Translations under genes and position numbers: made by a program | Notes under the pieces: generated by a model | The model's input: the letters and a program-made list of their open reading frames with translations, nothing else | Database searches by the model: none | Told to the model about the DNA's origin: nothing | Shown: positions 6,521 to 13,101 of the stretch, piece by piece | Layout: every line of letters starts with the position of its first letter | How positions within the stretch are numbered: the stretch's first letter is position 1 | NCBI GenBank assembly: GCA_024648655.1 | Contig: JAGGDZ010000261.1 | Span: 1-13,101 of the forward strand | DNA length: 13,101 nucleotides | Direction of reading: 5' to 3' | DNA from: Chloroflexota bacterium | GTDB taxonomy: Bacteria; Chloroflexota; Dehalococcoidia; Lucifugimonadales; JADFKI01

Positions 6521-7852
6521 TTAGCCACACTTAGCCACAGGCTGCATCGACTCGACCCTGGGATGATCAGGCTGAGTGGCGAACAGCGCTATGAGAGCTG
6601 TGAGTATTCCAACCGACCCGGCGGCGAAGAAGAAGGGCATGTAACTTGCGGCGCTGATGTAGTCAAAGACGATGCCCGGAATCATGACGCCTACGGCCTG
6701 GCCAAAGGTAGTGAACGGTTCCGTAATACCGCGAATGGTGCCGAGTGAACGCCTGCCATAGTAGTCCGCATACGCAACGGGCGGGACGGTGAGCATTCCG
6801 CCTAGTCCGAAGCCGAAGAGGGCGGAGTACGCCAGAGCTTCTGCCGCAGTGTTTGTAGTGGTGAATAGGAATGAAGCCGCTGCCATTACAAGAGCGACGC
6901 TCGCCATGACGAAGCGCACGGGCACTTTTTCGACTATTCTGCCCCAGACGATGCTGCCGACGCCTAGGAATATCGCATTGAAACTGATGCCCACGCCTGC
7001 TATGACCGTGCCAAGCCCTTGGTCTTGAAAGAAGGCGTTGCTGTGCGTGTTCGTGCCTGCCTGCATCAGGAAGAGCAAGCCTGTGGCTATCGCCAGCAGC
7101 CAGAGTGCGGGAGTACGGACTGCTTGTCGGGTCGTCCAGTCGGGTTCGTCAGGCGCGTCGGATGGCGTCGCGTCAATGCCGTCTTCGGCGACGGGTTCTT
7201 CCTCGTCGCCGTCGGGACGCAAACCCAAGACTTCGGGCCGCTCGGATATGAGCAGCGTAACAGGCAGCAGAGCCGCCACGAAGACGAGCACTCCTAGAAC
7301 TAGCCATGCGTCTCGCCAGCCGCTTTGCGCTATGACAACGGAAGCAATTAACGGGAATAGCACCATGCCGACCGAGTGAGACAGATTCAAGATGCCGTTA
7401 GTTCTGCCGCGCATTCGGATGAACCAGCGCGATACTACGACTGATGCGCCAATCTGCACCGGGCTGGAGAATATGACGCGGCCGATAGCGTAGGCGATCC
7501 AGAATGCCCAGGGTACGACGAATCCGAATGCGGTGAATGCAGCGGTGGCGCGGGCAAGGGCAAGAGTGGATATGCCAAGTATGAGGACGCTGGCGGTCAG
7601 GACTTTGCGCGCGCCGTAGCGGTCTATGAGGTATCCTACGACGGGAGACATGAATGTCGCCGCCAGTCCGCCGAGCGCGGCGGCGAATGATATGGTCGTG
7701 CGATTCCAACCGAGTTCTTCGGAGAGAGGATAGACGAATACGGCGATGGTGAGACTGGCAGCGGCATTGCGGACAAACATCGCGCTGCCGGCGGCGCCAA
7801 GTACTATCCAGCCATAGTAGAAAGGCGCACGGTTTGCGAGTCGTTGCTGCAT
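6521..7852 (-). CDS. MFS transporter, monocarboxylate / oxalate-formate antiporter-like
   Basis: 443 aa with about 12 hydrophobic segments in two halves, split by a hydrophilic, acidic loop at about 210-245 (GDEEEPVAEDG). MFS motif A is at residues 73-83, GYLIDRYGARK. The FYYGWIVL start, the ELGWNRTTISF stretch after the first helix, and the central SERPEVLGLRPDGD followed by a W-T-x-R-(Q/E)-A-x-x-T segment before helix 7 are typical of the group related to oxalate/formate antiporters and eukaryotic monocarboxylate carriers. The substrate is probably an organic anion, but this is not shown by any residue I can name. AGGAAA precedes the ATG. It is divergent from the unknown/CoA-transferase gene pair and lies upstream of glmU on the same strand. 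Confidence 0.88.
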   Translation of the reverse strand: MQQRLANRAPFYYGWIVLGAAGSAMFVRNAAASLTIAVFVYPLSEELGWNRTTISFAAALGGLAATFMSPVVGYLIDRYGARKVLTASVLILGISTLALARATAAFTAFGFVVPWAFWIAYAIGRVIFSSPVQIGASVVVSRWFIRMRGRTNGILNLSHSVGMVLFPLIASVVIAQSGWRDAWLVLGVLVFVAALLPVTLLISERPEVLGLRPDGDEEEPVAEDGIDATPSDAPDEPDWTTRQAVRTPALWLLAIATGLLFLMQAGTNTHSNAFFQDQGLGTVIAGVGISFNAIFLGVGSIVWGRIVEKVPVRFVMASVALVMAAASFLFTTTNTAAEALAYSALFGFGLGGMLTVPPVAYADYYGRRSLGTIRGITEPFTTFGQAVGVMIPGIVFDYISAASYMPFFFAAGSVGILTALIALFATQPDHPRVESMQPVAKCG

Positions 7853-7908
7853 TCGTTTCCTGATAATTGCGTCAAATGTGATTTTGATTCAAGCGTTCTG
7901 ACTCTAGC

Positions 7909-7937
7909 ACTTTGCCAACGCTGGGGTCAATGATAAT
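7909..7937 (+). promoter_or_regulatory. Weak promoter candidate for the unknown / CoA-transferase pair
   Basis: GATAAT at 7932-7937 matches 5 of 6 bases of the -10 consensus and is preceded by T. The -35 region (around ACTTTGCC) is poor. The divergent spacer of 124 nt (7853-7976) must hold promoters for both directions. On the minus strand TTGAAT and AATTAT 18 nt apart are possible but would put the start very near the MFS ATG. Confidence 0.3.
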
Positions 7938-7976
7938 CTACGGAGACTGACACGGATATGAAGGATGGAGGGGAAG

Positions 7977-8456
7977 ATGAATAGAGAAGTGATCAAGGAG
8001 CTGATCAAGGAACTTCTTGGATGCAAGGGCATGCTACTGGTCATCGATTCAGGAGGAGCTGTGAGCGAGATGCATGCCCCGCTTGCAATTGAGACGGAGT
8101 TCGATGGCAGGTGGGCGACCATCGAGGCTGGGGAGTGGCATGTACACCTAGACTTGGATGCCGTAAGAGGCGCACAGTTCGTTGAGAACTCCAACCACGG
8201 TCACGAGTCTATGATGCCGAAGCTGTACTATCTGCGACTGTCGGGGATGGATGAGGCGACGCTGCTGCGCTTCTACTTCCCGAATCCGTGGCTTGACGAT
8301 GACGAGCGGCCAACCGAGTTCCAACCGGAGCGGCTTCGGCTGTTCGAGGAATTCTGCGATCGCTTCGTGGGACGAGACGGTGTTGTGTTCGTGGAGCGTA
8401 CAATAGAAGGTGATACGTACTACGAAGAGCCTGTGAAGAGCGGAGGCGTCGTATGA
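7977..8456 (+). CDS. Uncharacterised 159-aa protein, possibly ChuX/HutX-like fold
   Basis: I chose the ATG at 7977 because GGAGGGGAAG lies at proper spacing before it; the ATG at 7965 would add only four residues and has a weaker site. No signal peptide or membrane segment is seen, so it is cytoplasmic. The layout, residues IDSGGAVSEMHAPL, then a GRWATIEAGEWHVHLDLD segment, AQFVE, a YYLRLSG strand, LRFYFPNPW and a final LRLFEEFCDRF helix, is reminiscent of ChuX/HutX heme-carrier-like proteins (a GG..E...PL turn, an H-x-H strand, then F-V-E). This is a remote resemblance judged by eye, and heme binding should not be assumed. Its TGA overlaps the ATG of the CoA-transferase gene (ATGA, 8453-8456), so the two are translationally coupled and probably work on the same substrate. 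Confidence 0.85.
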   Translation: MNREVIKELIKELLGCKGMLLVIDSGGAVSEMHAPLAIETEFDGRWATIEAGEWHVHLDLDAVRGAQFVENSNHGHESMMPKLYYLRLSGMDEATLLRFYFPNPWLDDDERPTEFQPERLRLFEEFCDRFVGRDGVVFVERTIEGDTYYEEPVKSGGVV

Positions 8457-9646
8457 GCGCGCCACTGGAAGGAGTGCGGATCCTGGACCTGACGCAGGTG
8501 CAGGCAGGACCGTCATGCACGCAGCTGCTGGCATGGCTTGGCGCTGATGTCATCAAGGTGGAGGAGCCGGGTGTGGGAGATCGCACTCGACACGAGAGGG
8601 CAACTAAACCGGGATTGGACAGCTTCTACTACCTAGTCTTCAATTCAAACAAACGCAGCCTGACGTTAAACCTGAAATCGGAAGAGGGATGTCAGATATT
8701 CAAGCGGCTTGTCGGCTTGTCGGACGTAGTGGTGGAGAACTACGCCCCGGGGCGAATGGAGCGGTTTGGACTGGGATACGATGTGCTCCAAGAGGCGAAT
8801 TCGCGCATCGTATATGCAACAATCAAAGGGTTCGGGACCTACGGACCGAACGCGGACATAAAGAGTTTCGAGCATATAGCCCAAGCGATGGGCGGCGCTA
8901 TGAGCGCGAACGGCGAGGCAGGCGGCGAGCCGATATTCGTGGCGCCGGGTGTGGGTGACTCAGGGACGGGGCTGCATTGCGCGATCGGGATTCTTGCGGC
9001 GCTGCGCCGGCGCGACAATACGGGGCAGAGCCAAAAAGTAGAAGTGTCGATGCAAGATGCGGTGGTGAACCTGATGCGAATACGCATGCTGGACACGCTG
9101 GCGGACGGCAAGCCGCTTGCGCGGAGTGGCAACCGCATCTGGGGAGCGCCGTCGATGATTTTCCCGTGCCATCCCGGAGGGCCGGACGACTACATCGGCC
9201 TGGTATTGAGCGGAGACTCGTGGGATACGATATTGGCTGTTGCGGGTCGCGCGGAGCTTATCGGAGATGAGCGATTCGCGACGCATGAGGCGCGCTGTGA
9301 ACATGCTGCCGAGGTGGAGGAGATAATATCCGGCTGGACGAACACGATCACCAAGCGCAAGGCGATGGAGATACTGAGGCCGCTTGGCGTGGCGTGTGGG
9401 ATGGTTCAGGACACTCGCGAAGTGCTGGATGATGAGCACCTGCGGGCGCGTGAGATGGTGATGGAGATGGATGATGCCGAGCGTGGACGCTACATCGCAC
9501 TGGGCAACCCCATAAAAATTGCGTCAAACGATGTGGAGATCGAACCGCCACCCCTGCTAGGTGAGCATGCGGGCGAGGTGCTAGAGTCGCTGCTTGGGCT
9601 GGAAGGATCTGAAGTCGCTAAGCTGAGAGATGGCGGCATCATTTAG
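8453..9646 (+). CDS. Class III CoA-transferase (CaiB/BaiF family), formyl-CoA transferase-like
   Basis: 397 aa. Class III enzymes move CoA between carboxylic acids via an aspartyl-CoA thioester. The N-terminal half closely follows formyl-CoA:oxalate CoA-transferase: QVQAGPSCTQLLAW (with Q17), GADVIKVEEPGVGD, FNSNKRSLTLNLK, VVENYAPG, and GVGDSGTG with the catalytic Asp at residue 169, the same number as in Frc. SMQDAVVNL follows, and the C-terminus has PLLGEHAGEVL. The protein is about 30 residues shorter than Frc (about 428). The missing part falls around residues 225-245, where Frc has the Gly-rich GGGGQ loop covering the active site; here SGNRIWGAPSMIF leads straight to CHPGGPDDYIG. So the fold and chemistry are well supported, while the acid accepted may not be oxalate or formate. 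It is coupled to the preceding unknown gene and divergent to an MFS carrier. Confidence 0.92.
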   Translation: MSAPLEGVRILDLTQVQAGPSCTQLLAWLGADVIKVEEPGVGDRTRHERATKPGLDSFYYLVFNSNKRSLTLNLKSEEGCQIFKRLVGLSDVVVENYAPGRMERFGLGYDVLQEANSRIVYATIKGFGTYGPNADIKSFEHIAQAMGGAMSANGEAGGEPIFVAPGVGDSGTGLHCAIGILAALRRRDNTGQSQKVEVSMQDAVVNLMRIRMLDTLADGKPLARSGNRIWGAPSMIFPCHPGGPDDYIGLVLSGDSWDTILAVAGRAELIGDERFATHEARCEHAAEVEEIISGWTNTITKRKAMEILRPLGVACGMVQDTREVLDDEHLRAREMVMEMDDAERGRYIALGNPIKIASNDVEIEPPPLLGEHAGEVLESLLGLEGSEVAKLRDGGII

Positions 9647-9680
9647 TGCTTTAATTAGTGCTTCAATTCGTGCTTCAATT
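9645..9680 (+). repeat. Three 12-bp tandem repeats after the CoA-transferase stop
   Basis: Units agtgctttaatt, agtgcttcaatt and cgtgcttcaatt follow each other directly, beginning inside the TAG stop of the CoA-transferase gene. They look like a short slippage-type array; no function can be read from them. Confidence 0.75.
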
Positions 9681-9888
9681 AGTCAGGAGTCAGCAGGACT
9701 GAGAGCCTAGCATAGATGGACAGGGCGAGGAGAATTTTCACACATCCCCCACATCCCTTCGGCACGCTCAGGATGGCATATAGCCCTCGCGTTCTCATAG
9801 GTGGGATCTTTTCCTATCAAGGGAGAAGGAACAAGATGGCGGCGATTGTTCCCACCGCCTTTGGGACGGTAATTCCCCCATCAGCGAA
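9681..9888. other. Non-coding gap with dispersed-repeat-like segment and a hairpin
   Basis: I see no gene in this stretch. It holds CCTTCGGCACGCTCAGG (9757-9773), whose reverse complement CCTGAGCGTGCCGAAGG resembles the CCTGAGCG...CGAAGG type sequences scattered between genes in many bacterial genomes. It also holds an inverted repeat GGAACAA / TTGTTCC (9828-9852, 11-nt loop), with an overlapping GGCGG / CCGCC alternative. No T-tract follows, so a terminator role for the CoA-transferase transcript is uncertain. A 76-codon open frame here lacks a ribosome-binding site. Confidence 0.4.
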
Positions 9889-9918
9889 TTGCCCAGCACA
9901 ATCTGCCTATGATATACT
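9889..9918 (+). promoter_or_regulatory. Promoter of the rpsB-tsf-pyrH-frr-uppS cluster
   Basis: TTGCCC (9889-9894), an 18-nt spacer and TATACT (9913-9918) fit a sigma70-type promoter. The start would be near 9925, giving a leader of about 40 nt before rpsB. No ribosomal-protein autoregulatory structure is evident in that leader. Confidence 0.6.
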
Positions 9919-9966
9919 GCCTAGGATGTTGAGCAACTTTGTATGAGGTAGTCTAGGAAGTCTTAT

Positions 9967-10875
9967 ATGCAACAAACCGCACCAGTCGCGCCACAGCCGA
10001 GCGTTGTGGTTCAACAGGCTCCTCGCGAACGGATGGCGAGTGTGCCCACAAATATCACCATGAAGTCCCTGCTTGAGGCGGGCGTTCATTTTGGTCATCA
10101 GAAACGTCGCTGGAATCCCAAGATGCGGCGTTATATTTTCACCCATCGCAATGGCATCCACATTATTGATCTGCAGAAGACGCTGCGTATGCTTGAGGCG
10201 GCGGCAGACTTTATCAGCGATGTTGCGGCCGAGGGCAAGAAGGTTCTGATGGTGGGGACCAAGAAGCAGGCGCAGGACACAATTGTAAATGAGTCACAGC
10301 GCGCCAATTCTTACTACATTACTACTCGTTGGCTGGGTGGCACGCTCACAAATTTCAAGACCATTCAATCACGCATCGACTATCTGGTTGAGCTTGAAAC
10401 CCAACAGGCGAAGGGTGAGTTCACCAGCTACACAAAGAAGGAAGCTCTCAAAAGAGAGGCGTCCATTGCGCGGCTTAACAGGTATCTGGGCGGCATCAAA
10501 GAGATGACCGAGATGCCTGGCGCCCTCTTTGTCATAGATATTGGAAAAGAGGCGATTGCGGTCGCAGAAGCGCGGCGTGTGGGTATTCCCATCGTCGCTC
10601 TTGTCGATTCGGACTGTGACCCCGACCTCATCGATTACCCGATCCCCGGGAACGACGATGCAATTCGGTCGATCAGGCTGGTAACCGCAAGGATAACTAA
10701 CGCCATAATCGAGGGCATGAATAGGCACTCCGCATTCGAATACGAAGAACTCGGAGATGCTGTGGCTCCACTGGAAGTCGCGGCGTTGGACGATGCAACG
10801 GTTGACGCTGAAGAGACACCTACTGCGACTGCCACTGCGCCCAACGGGGCTGCTACCACTGATCAGACAGCTTAA
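9967..10875 (+). CDS. rpsB: 30S ribosomal protein S2 with N- and C-terminal extensions
   Basis: A structural protein of the small ribosomal subunit, needed to recruit S1 where that exists. The S2 core starts at about residue 32 with MKSLLEAGVHFGHQKRRWNP and continues with TRWLGGTLTNF, KREASIARLNRYLGG, the DIGKEAIAVAEA block and PIPGNDDAIRSI. The protein has 302 aa against about 240-260 in most bacteria. About 30 extra residues at the N-terminus are rich in Gln, Pro and Val, and about 45 at the C-terminus are rich in Ala and Thr. The ATG at 9967 has AGGAAG seven bases upstream; ATG 10033 (MASVPTN) would give a more usual N-terminus but has no comparable site. First gene of the conserved cluster, with tsf 47 nt downstream. 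Confidence 0.97.
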   Translation: MQQTAPVAPQPSVVVQQAPRERMASVPTNITMKSLLEAGVHFGHQKRRWNPKMRRYIFTHRNGIHIIDLQKTLRMLEAAADFISDVAAEGKKVLMVGTKKQAQDTIVNESQRANSYYITTRWLGGTLTNFKTIQSRIDYLVELETQQAKGEFTSYTKKEALKREASIARLNRYLGGIKEMTEMPGALFVIDIGKEAIAVAEARRVGIPIVALVDSDCDPDLIDYPIPGNDDAIRSIRLVTARITNAIIEGMNRHSAFEYEELGDAVAPLEVAALDDATVDAEETPTATATAPNGAATTDQTA

Positions 10876-10922
10876 GAAATGGCTCATCAGAGTTGAATTA
10901 ATCTACATTCACAGGTGAAGAG

Positions 10923-11426
10923 TTGGAACTCACTGTAACTACAATCAAAGAACTCAGGGAACGCACGGGCGCCGGTATAATGGATTGCAAGCGTGCGCTG
11001 GAAGAGGCGTCAGGTGACTTAGCCAAGGCAGAGGAGCTCCTGACACAGCAGGGAATAGCCAGAGCGGTGAAGAAGGCTACGCGCTCCACTGAAGAGGGCA
11101 TCGTTGAGTCCTACATTCACAGCGGAGGGCGAATAGGCGTGCTTCTTGAGATGAACTGCGAGACGGACTTCGTTGCTCGCACCGATGACTTCAAGGAGCT
11201 TGCACATGACATTGCCATGCAGGTCGCAGCTATGGCGCCCTCATACGTAAGTAGCGAGGATGTACCGGACGGCGAGGATGCTGAAAGCGCGGAAACCGTG
11301 CTAATGTACCAGCCATTCATCAAGGACCCATCAAAGTCCGTTCAAGATCTGGTCAACGAAGGCATAGGCAAACTGGGCGAAAACATCCGCGTGCGGAGGT
11401 TCACCAGGTTCTCATTAGGAGAGTGA
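10923..11426 (+). CDS. tsf: Translation elongation factor Ts, short form
   Basis: Guanine nucleotide exchange factor that releases GDP from EF-Tu. The N-terminal UBA-like domain (residues 1-45) has LRERTGAGIMDCKRALEEA, and the EF-Tu-contacting motif ETDFVAR is at about 79-85. It has 167 aa against about 283 in E. coli, lacking most of the second core subdomain and the coiled coil, as in other short EF-Ts proteins (e.g. Thermus). The C-terminus is complete: the YQPFIKDPSKSVQDLV block and GENIRVRRFTRF are present. The start is a TTG with AGGTGA just upstream. It lies between rpsB and pyrH (7 nt to the next start), as in most bacteria. Confidence 0.96.
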   Translation: MELTVTTIKELRERTGAGIMDCKRALEEASGDLAKAEELLTQQGIARAVKKATRSTEEGIVESYIHSGGRIGVLLEMNCETDFVARTDDFKELAHDIAMQVAAMAPSYVSSEDVPDGEDAESAETVLMYQPFIKDPSKSVQDLVNEGIGKLGENIRVRRFTRFSLGE

Positions 11427-11433
11427 AACACAC

Positions 11434-12174
11434 TTGCGACGTGTCAGCACAAAGTACGAAAGGGTGCTGCTGAAACTGAGCGGTGGGGCGTTCACAGGTG
11501 AGCGAGGCTATGGCACCGACTCCGGAGCCGTTGCCTATATGGCGCAGCAGATAAAAAATATCTGCGAACAGGGTGTGCAGACGGCCATTGTCGTTGGTGG
11601 TGGTAACATTCTTCGAGGCTGGGAGGCGGAGTCCGAAGGAATGGACCGCTCCACTGCCGATTATGCGGGAATGCTTGCCACTATCATCAATGCTCTTGCG
11701 TTACAGGATGCCCTTGAGCGCCATCATGGGCTGGAGGTTCGCACCCAAAGCGCTATAACTGTGCAGCAGATTGCCGAGCCGTACATTCGGCGGCGTGCCA
11801 TACGTCATCTGGAAAAGGGGCGCGTGGTTATATTTGCCGGGGGGACAGGCAACCCCTTCATGACGACCGACACTGCCGCTGCGCTGCGCTCGATTGAAAT
11901 CGAAGCCAAAGTGTTGCTGATGGCAAAGAATAATGTCGATGGCATTTACGAATGTGACCCAAACTTGTTTCCGAATGCCGCGAAAATTGACTTCATCACG
12001 CATCGGGACGCCTTGCAGCGGCGATTGCAGGTGATGGACGCAACAGCATTATCACTGTGCATGGATAATGATCTGCCAATAATCGTATTTGACCTGTTTG
12101 AGAAGGGAAGCATTGAGAAGATAATCGCGGGCGACGCACTGGGGTCCATAGTTGCTTCCGACCCGGCGCTGTAA
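11434..12174 (+). CDS. pyrH: Uridylate kinase (UMP kinase)
   Basis: Phosphorylates UMP to UDP with ATP in pyrimidine nucleotide synthesis; the bacterial enzyme belongs to the amino acid kinase fold and is a hexamer. At 246 aa it has the usual length. Motifs seen: VLLKLSGGAF near the N-terminus, VVGGGNILRGW, FAGGTGNPFMTTDTAA, the uracil/ATP region NNVDGIYECDPN, and VMDATALSLCMDNDLPIIVF near the end. The start is TTG with AGGAGAG 10 bases upstream; no ATG or GTG comes before the kinase motif except a GTG inside it. UDP made here also feeds the UTP used by GlmU, encoded elsewhere in this window. Confidence 0.97.
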   Translation: MRRVSTKYERVLLKLSGGAFTGERGYGTDSGAVAYMAQQIKNICEQGVQTAIVVGGGNILRGWEAESEGMDRSTADYAGMLATIINALALQDALERHHGLEVRTQSAITVQQIAEPYIRRRAIRHLEKGRVVIFAGGTGNPFMTTDTAAALRSIEIEAKVLLMAKNNVDGIYECDPNLFPNAAKIDFITHRDALQRRLQVMDATALSLCMDNDLPIIVFDLFEKGSIEKIIAGDALGSIVASDPAL

Positions 12175-12203
12175 AGCCCACAAAAGCTATGGAGAGTTCT
12201 GCT

Positions 12204-12767
12204 ATGGCTACGGCTGACGAAGTTCTTCTGGAAACCGACGACAGGATGCAAAAGTCCGTAGGGGCTTTGAAGCGTGAGTTGAATACCATCCGAACGGGGC
12301 GCGCCTCCCCCGCCCTCGTAGAAACCCTGATGGTCGAGTATTATGGCGTGCCCACGCCGATGAACCAACTCGCCTCCATATCAGTGCCCGAAGCGCGCGT
12401 ACTTATGATTCAGCCTTGGGATAAGCAGTCCCTAAAGGATGTCGAACGCAGCATTCTGATGTCGGATCTGGGTCTGACCCCGAACAATGACGGCACCGCC
12501 ATACGACTTAACATTCCGATGCTGACTGAGGAGCGTCGCAGAGACTTGGTCAGGTTGGTTGGGCGAAAGGTTGAGGACGGGCTTGTGTCGCTCCGCAACA
12601 TCCGCCGGGACAGCCTTGGCGAATTTCGCTCTATGGAAAGGAACAAGGAGCTGTCGCAGGACGAGAGCCGATATGCCCAGGAGCAATTGCAGGAAATTAC
12701 TAATGCCTTCTCCAGCCAAATGCAAGAAATGAAGCAGGAGAAGGAAGCGGAAGTAATGGAGGTATGA
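12204..12767 (+). CDS. frr: Ribosome recycling factor
   Basis: With EF-G it splits post-termination ribosomes into subunits. 187 aa from the chosen start, the usual size being about 185. The typical three-helix bundle ends are visible: LKRELNTIRTGRASPALVE near the N-terminus and RRDLVRLVGRKVEDG...LRNIRRDSLGEFR in the C-terminal half, with the central YYGVPTPMNQLASISVPEAR and IQPWDK between. I chose ATG 12204 because GGAGAG lies seven bases upstream; the ATG at 12189 would add five residues and lacks a site. It follows pyrH by 29 nt and ends in a helix rich in Glu, Lys and Gln. A small hairpin GAGGC-GTCCAA-GCCTC overlaps the stop and runs to 12781. Confidence 0.96.
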   Translation: MATADEVLLETDDRMQKSVGALKRELNTIRTGRASPALVETLMVEYYGVPTPMNQLASISVPEARVLMIQPWDKQSLKDVERSILMSDLGLTPNNDGTAIRLNIPMLTEERRRDLVRLVGRKVEDGLVSLRNIRRDSLGEFRSMERNKELSQDESRYAQEQLQEITNAFSSQMQEMKQEKEAEVMEV

Positions 12768-12788
12768 GGCGTCCAAGCCTCTGATTGC

Positions 12789-13101
12789 ATGACCACAAGA
12801 GTGGGATCGAATACTTTTGCTGACACATCTGAGTGGGCGAATATGCCTCAAACGCCTCCCAACCATGTCGCAATAATAATGGATGGCAATGGTCGCTGGG
12901 CAGCCAGCCATGGAATGAGCCGCAGCGAAGGACACCGCGCAGGAACGGAAAGCCTGCGCCGCATAATTGAGGCATTCATCCGGCATGGGGTGCGCTATCT
13001 GACCCTTTTTGCCTTCTCCACTGAGAACTGGCACCGCCCTGACAGTGAAATTCGGGCGCTGCTGGAGATTGCGGACGAAGTCATCCGGGCTGAAGTCGAT
13101 G
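12789..13101 (+). CDS. uppS: Undecaprenyl diphosphate synthase (cis-prenyltransferase), 3'-partial
   Basis: Adds isopentenyl units to farnesyl diphosphate to make the C55 lipid carrier for cell-wall synthesis. The N-terminal third is visible before the window ends. HVAIIMDGNGRWA carries the catalytic Asp and the diphosphate-binding loop, then SEGHRAGTESLRRI and YLTLFAFSTENWHRP, all classic UppS blocks. Two in-frame ATGs are possible, 12789 and 12843. The first gives 18 extra residues (MTTRVGSNTFADTSEWAN); the second gives MPQTPPNHVAII and has a weak GAGTGGGCGA upstream. Neither site is strong, and either N-terminus is normal for the family. It lies 21 nt after the frr stop by the first start. 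The order frr-uppS is common, and cdsA would be expected next. Confidence 0.95.
   Translation, partial: MTTRVGSNTFADTSEWANMPQTPPNHVAIIMDGNGRWAASHGMSRSEGHRAGTESLRRIIEAFIRHGVRYLTLFAFSTENWHRPDSEIRALLEIADEVIRAEVD

Noticed and set aside
6521..9646. Complete oxalate degradation operon
   Set aside because: No oxalyl-CoA decarboxylase is present, and the CoA-transferase lacks the Frc glycine loop; only a general carboxylate module can be suggested.
9716..9946. 76-codon plus-strand open frame before rpsB
   Set aside because: No ribosome-binding site, composition looks non-coding, it runs through the rpsB promoter, and it overlaps repeat-like DNA.
9919..9966. Autoregulatory leader RNA for rpsB
   Set aside because: The leader is only about 40 nt and shows no stable stem; known rpsB leader motifs are not recognisable.

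Overview
The window looks like a piece of a bacterial chromosome of moderate GC content, most likely Chloroflexota (Dehalococcoidia or SAR202-like). I infer this from a combination of traits. EF-Ts is short (167 aa), TTG starts are frequent (glmU, tsf, pyrH), there is a Thr/Pro-repeat surface protein and a collagen-like lipoprotein, and a CaiB/BaiF CoA-transferase sits beside an MFS carrier. No marker seen here proves the phylum.

Left part (1-4960): The window opens inside a large exported or surface protein. It has a Thr-Pro stalk encoded by 42-bp DNA repeats, two copies of an unrecognised domain of about 200 residues, and a C-terminal membrane anchor. Its stop codon overlaps that of a convergent carboxymuconolactone-decarboxylase-like gene. 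Next come a stand-alone 5'-3' exonuclease (FEN/PolI-N type), a tRNA-Arg(CCG) on the minus strand, and a lipoprotein whose lipidated Cys is followed at once by 21 uninterrupted Gly-X-Y triplets. That gene has its own promoter, a 5' leader of about 109 nt and a 16-bp terminator hairpin.

Middle part (5043-9646): glmU (peptidoglycan precursor UDP-GlcNAc synthesis) and an MFS carrier lie on the minus strand. Divergent to them are two translationally coupled plus-strand genes. One encodes a 159-aa protein with a possible remote ChuX/HutX-like fold. The other is a formyl-CoA-transferase-like class III CoA-transferase that keeps Asp169 but lacks the Gly-rich loop of true Frc. An MFS carrier next to a Frc-like enzyme suggests a small carboxylic acid uptake and activation module; its substrate is unknown.

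Right part (9647-13101): After an intergenic region of about 320 nt with short repeats and a dispersed-repeat-like segment, a promoter leads into the classic rpsB-tsf-pyrH-frr-uppS cluster (translation, UMP kinase, cell-wall lipid carrier). uppS is cut off by the window end. This part is ordinary apart from N- and C-terminal extensions on S2.

I see no CRISPR array, phage, insertion sequence or defence system. The most distinctive elements are the two secreted repeat proteins and the MFS/CoA-transferase locus.
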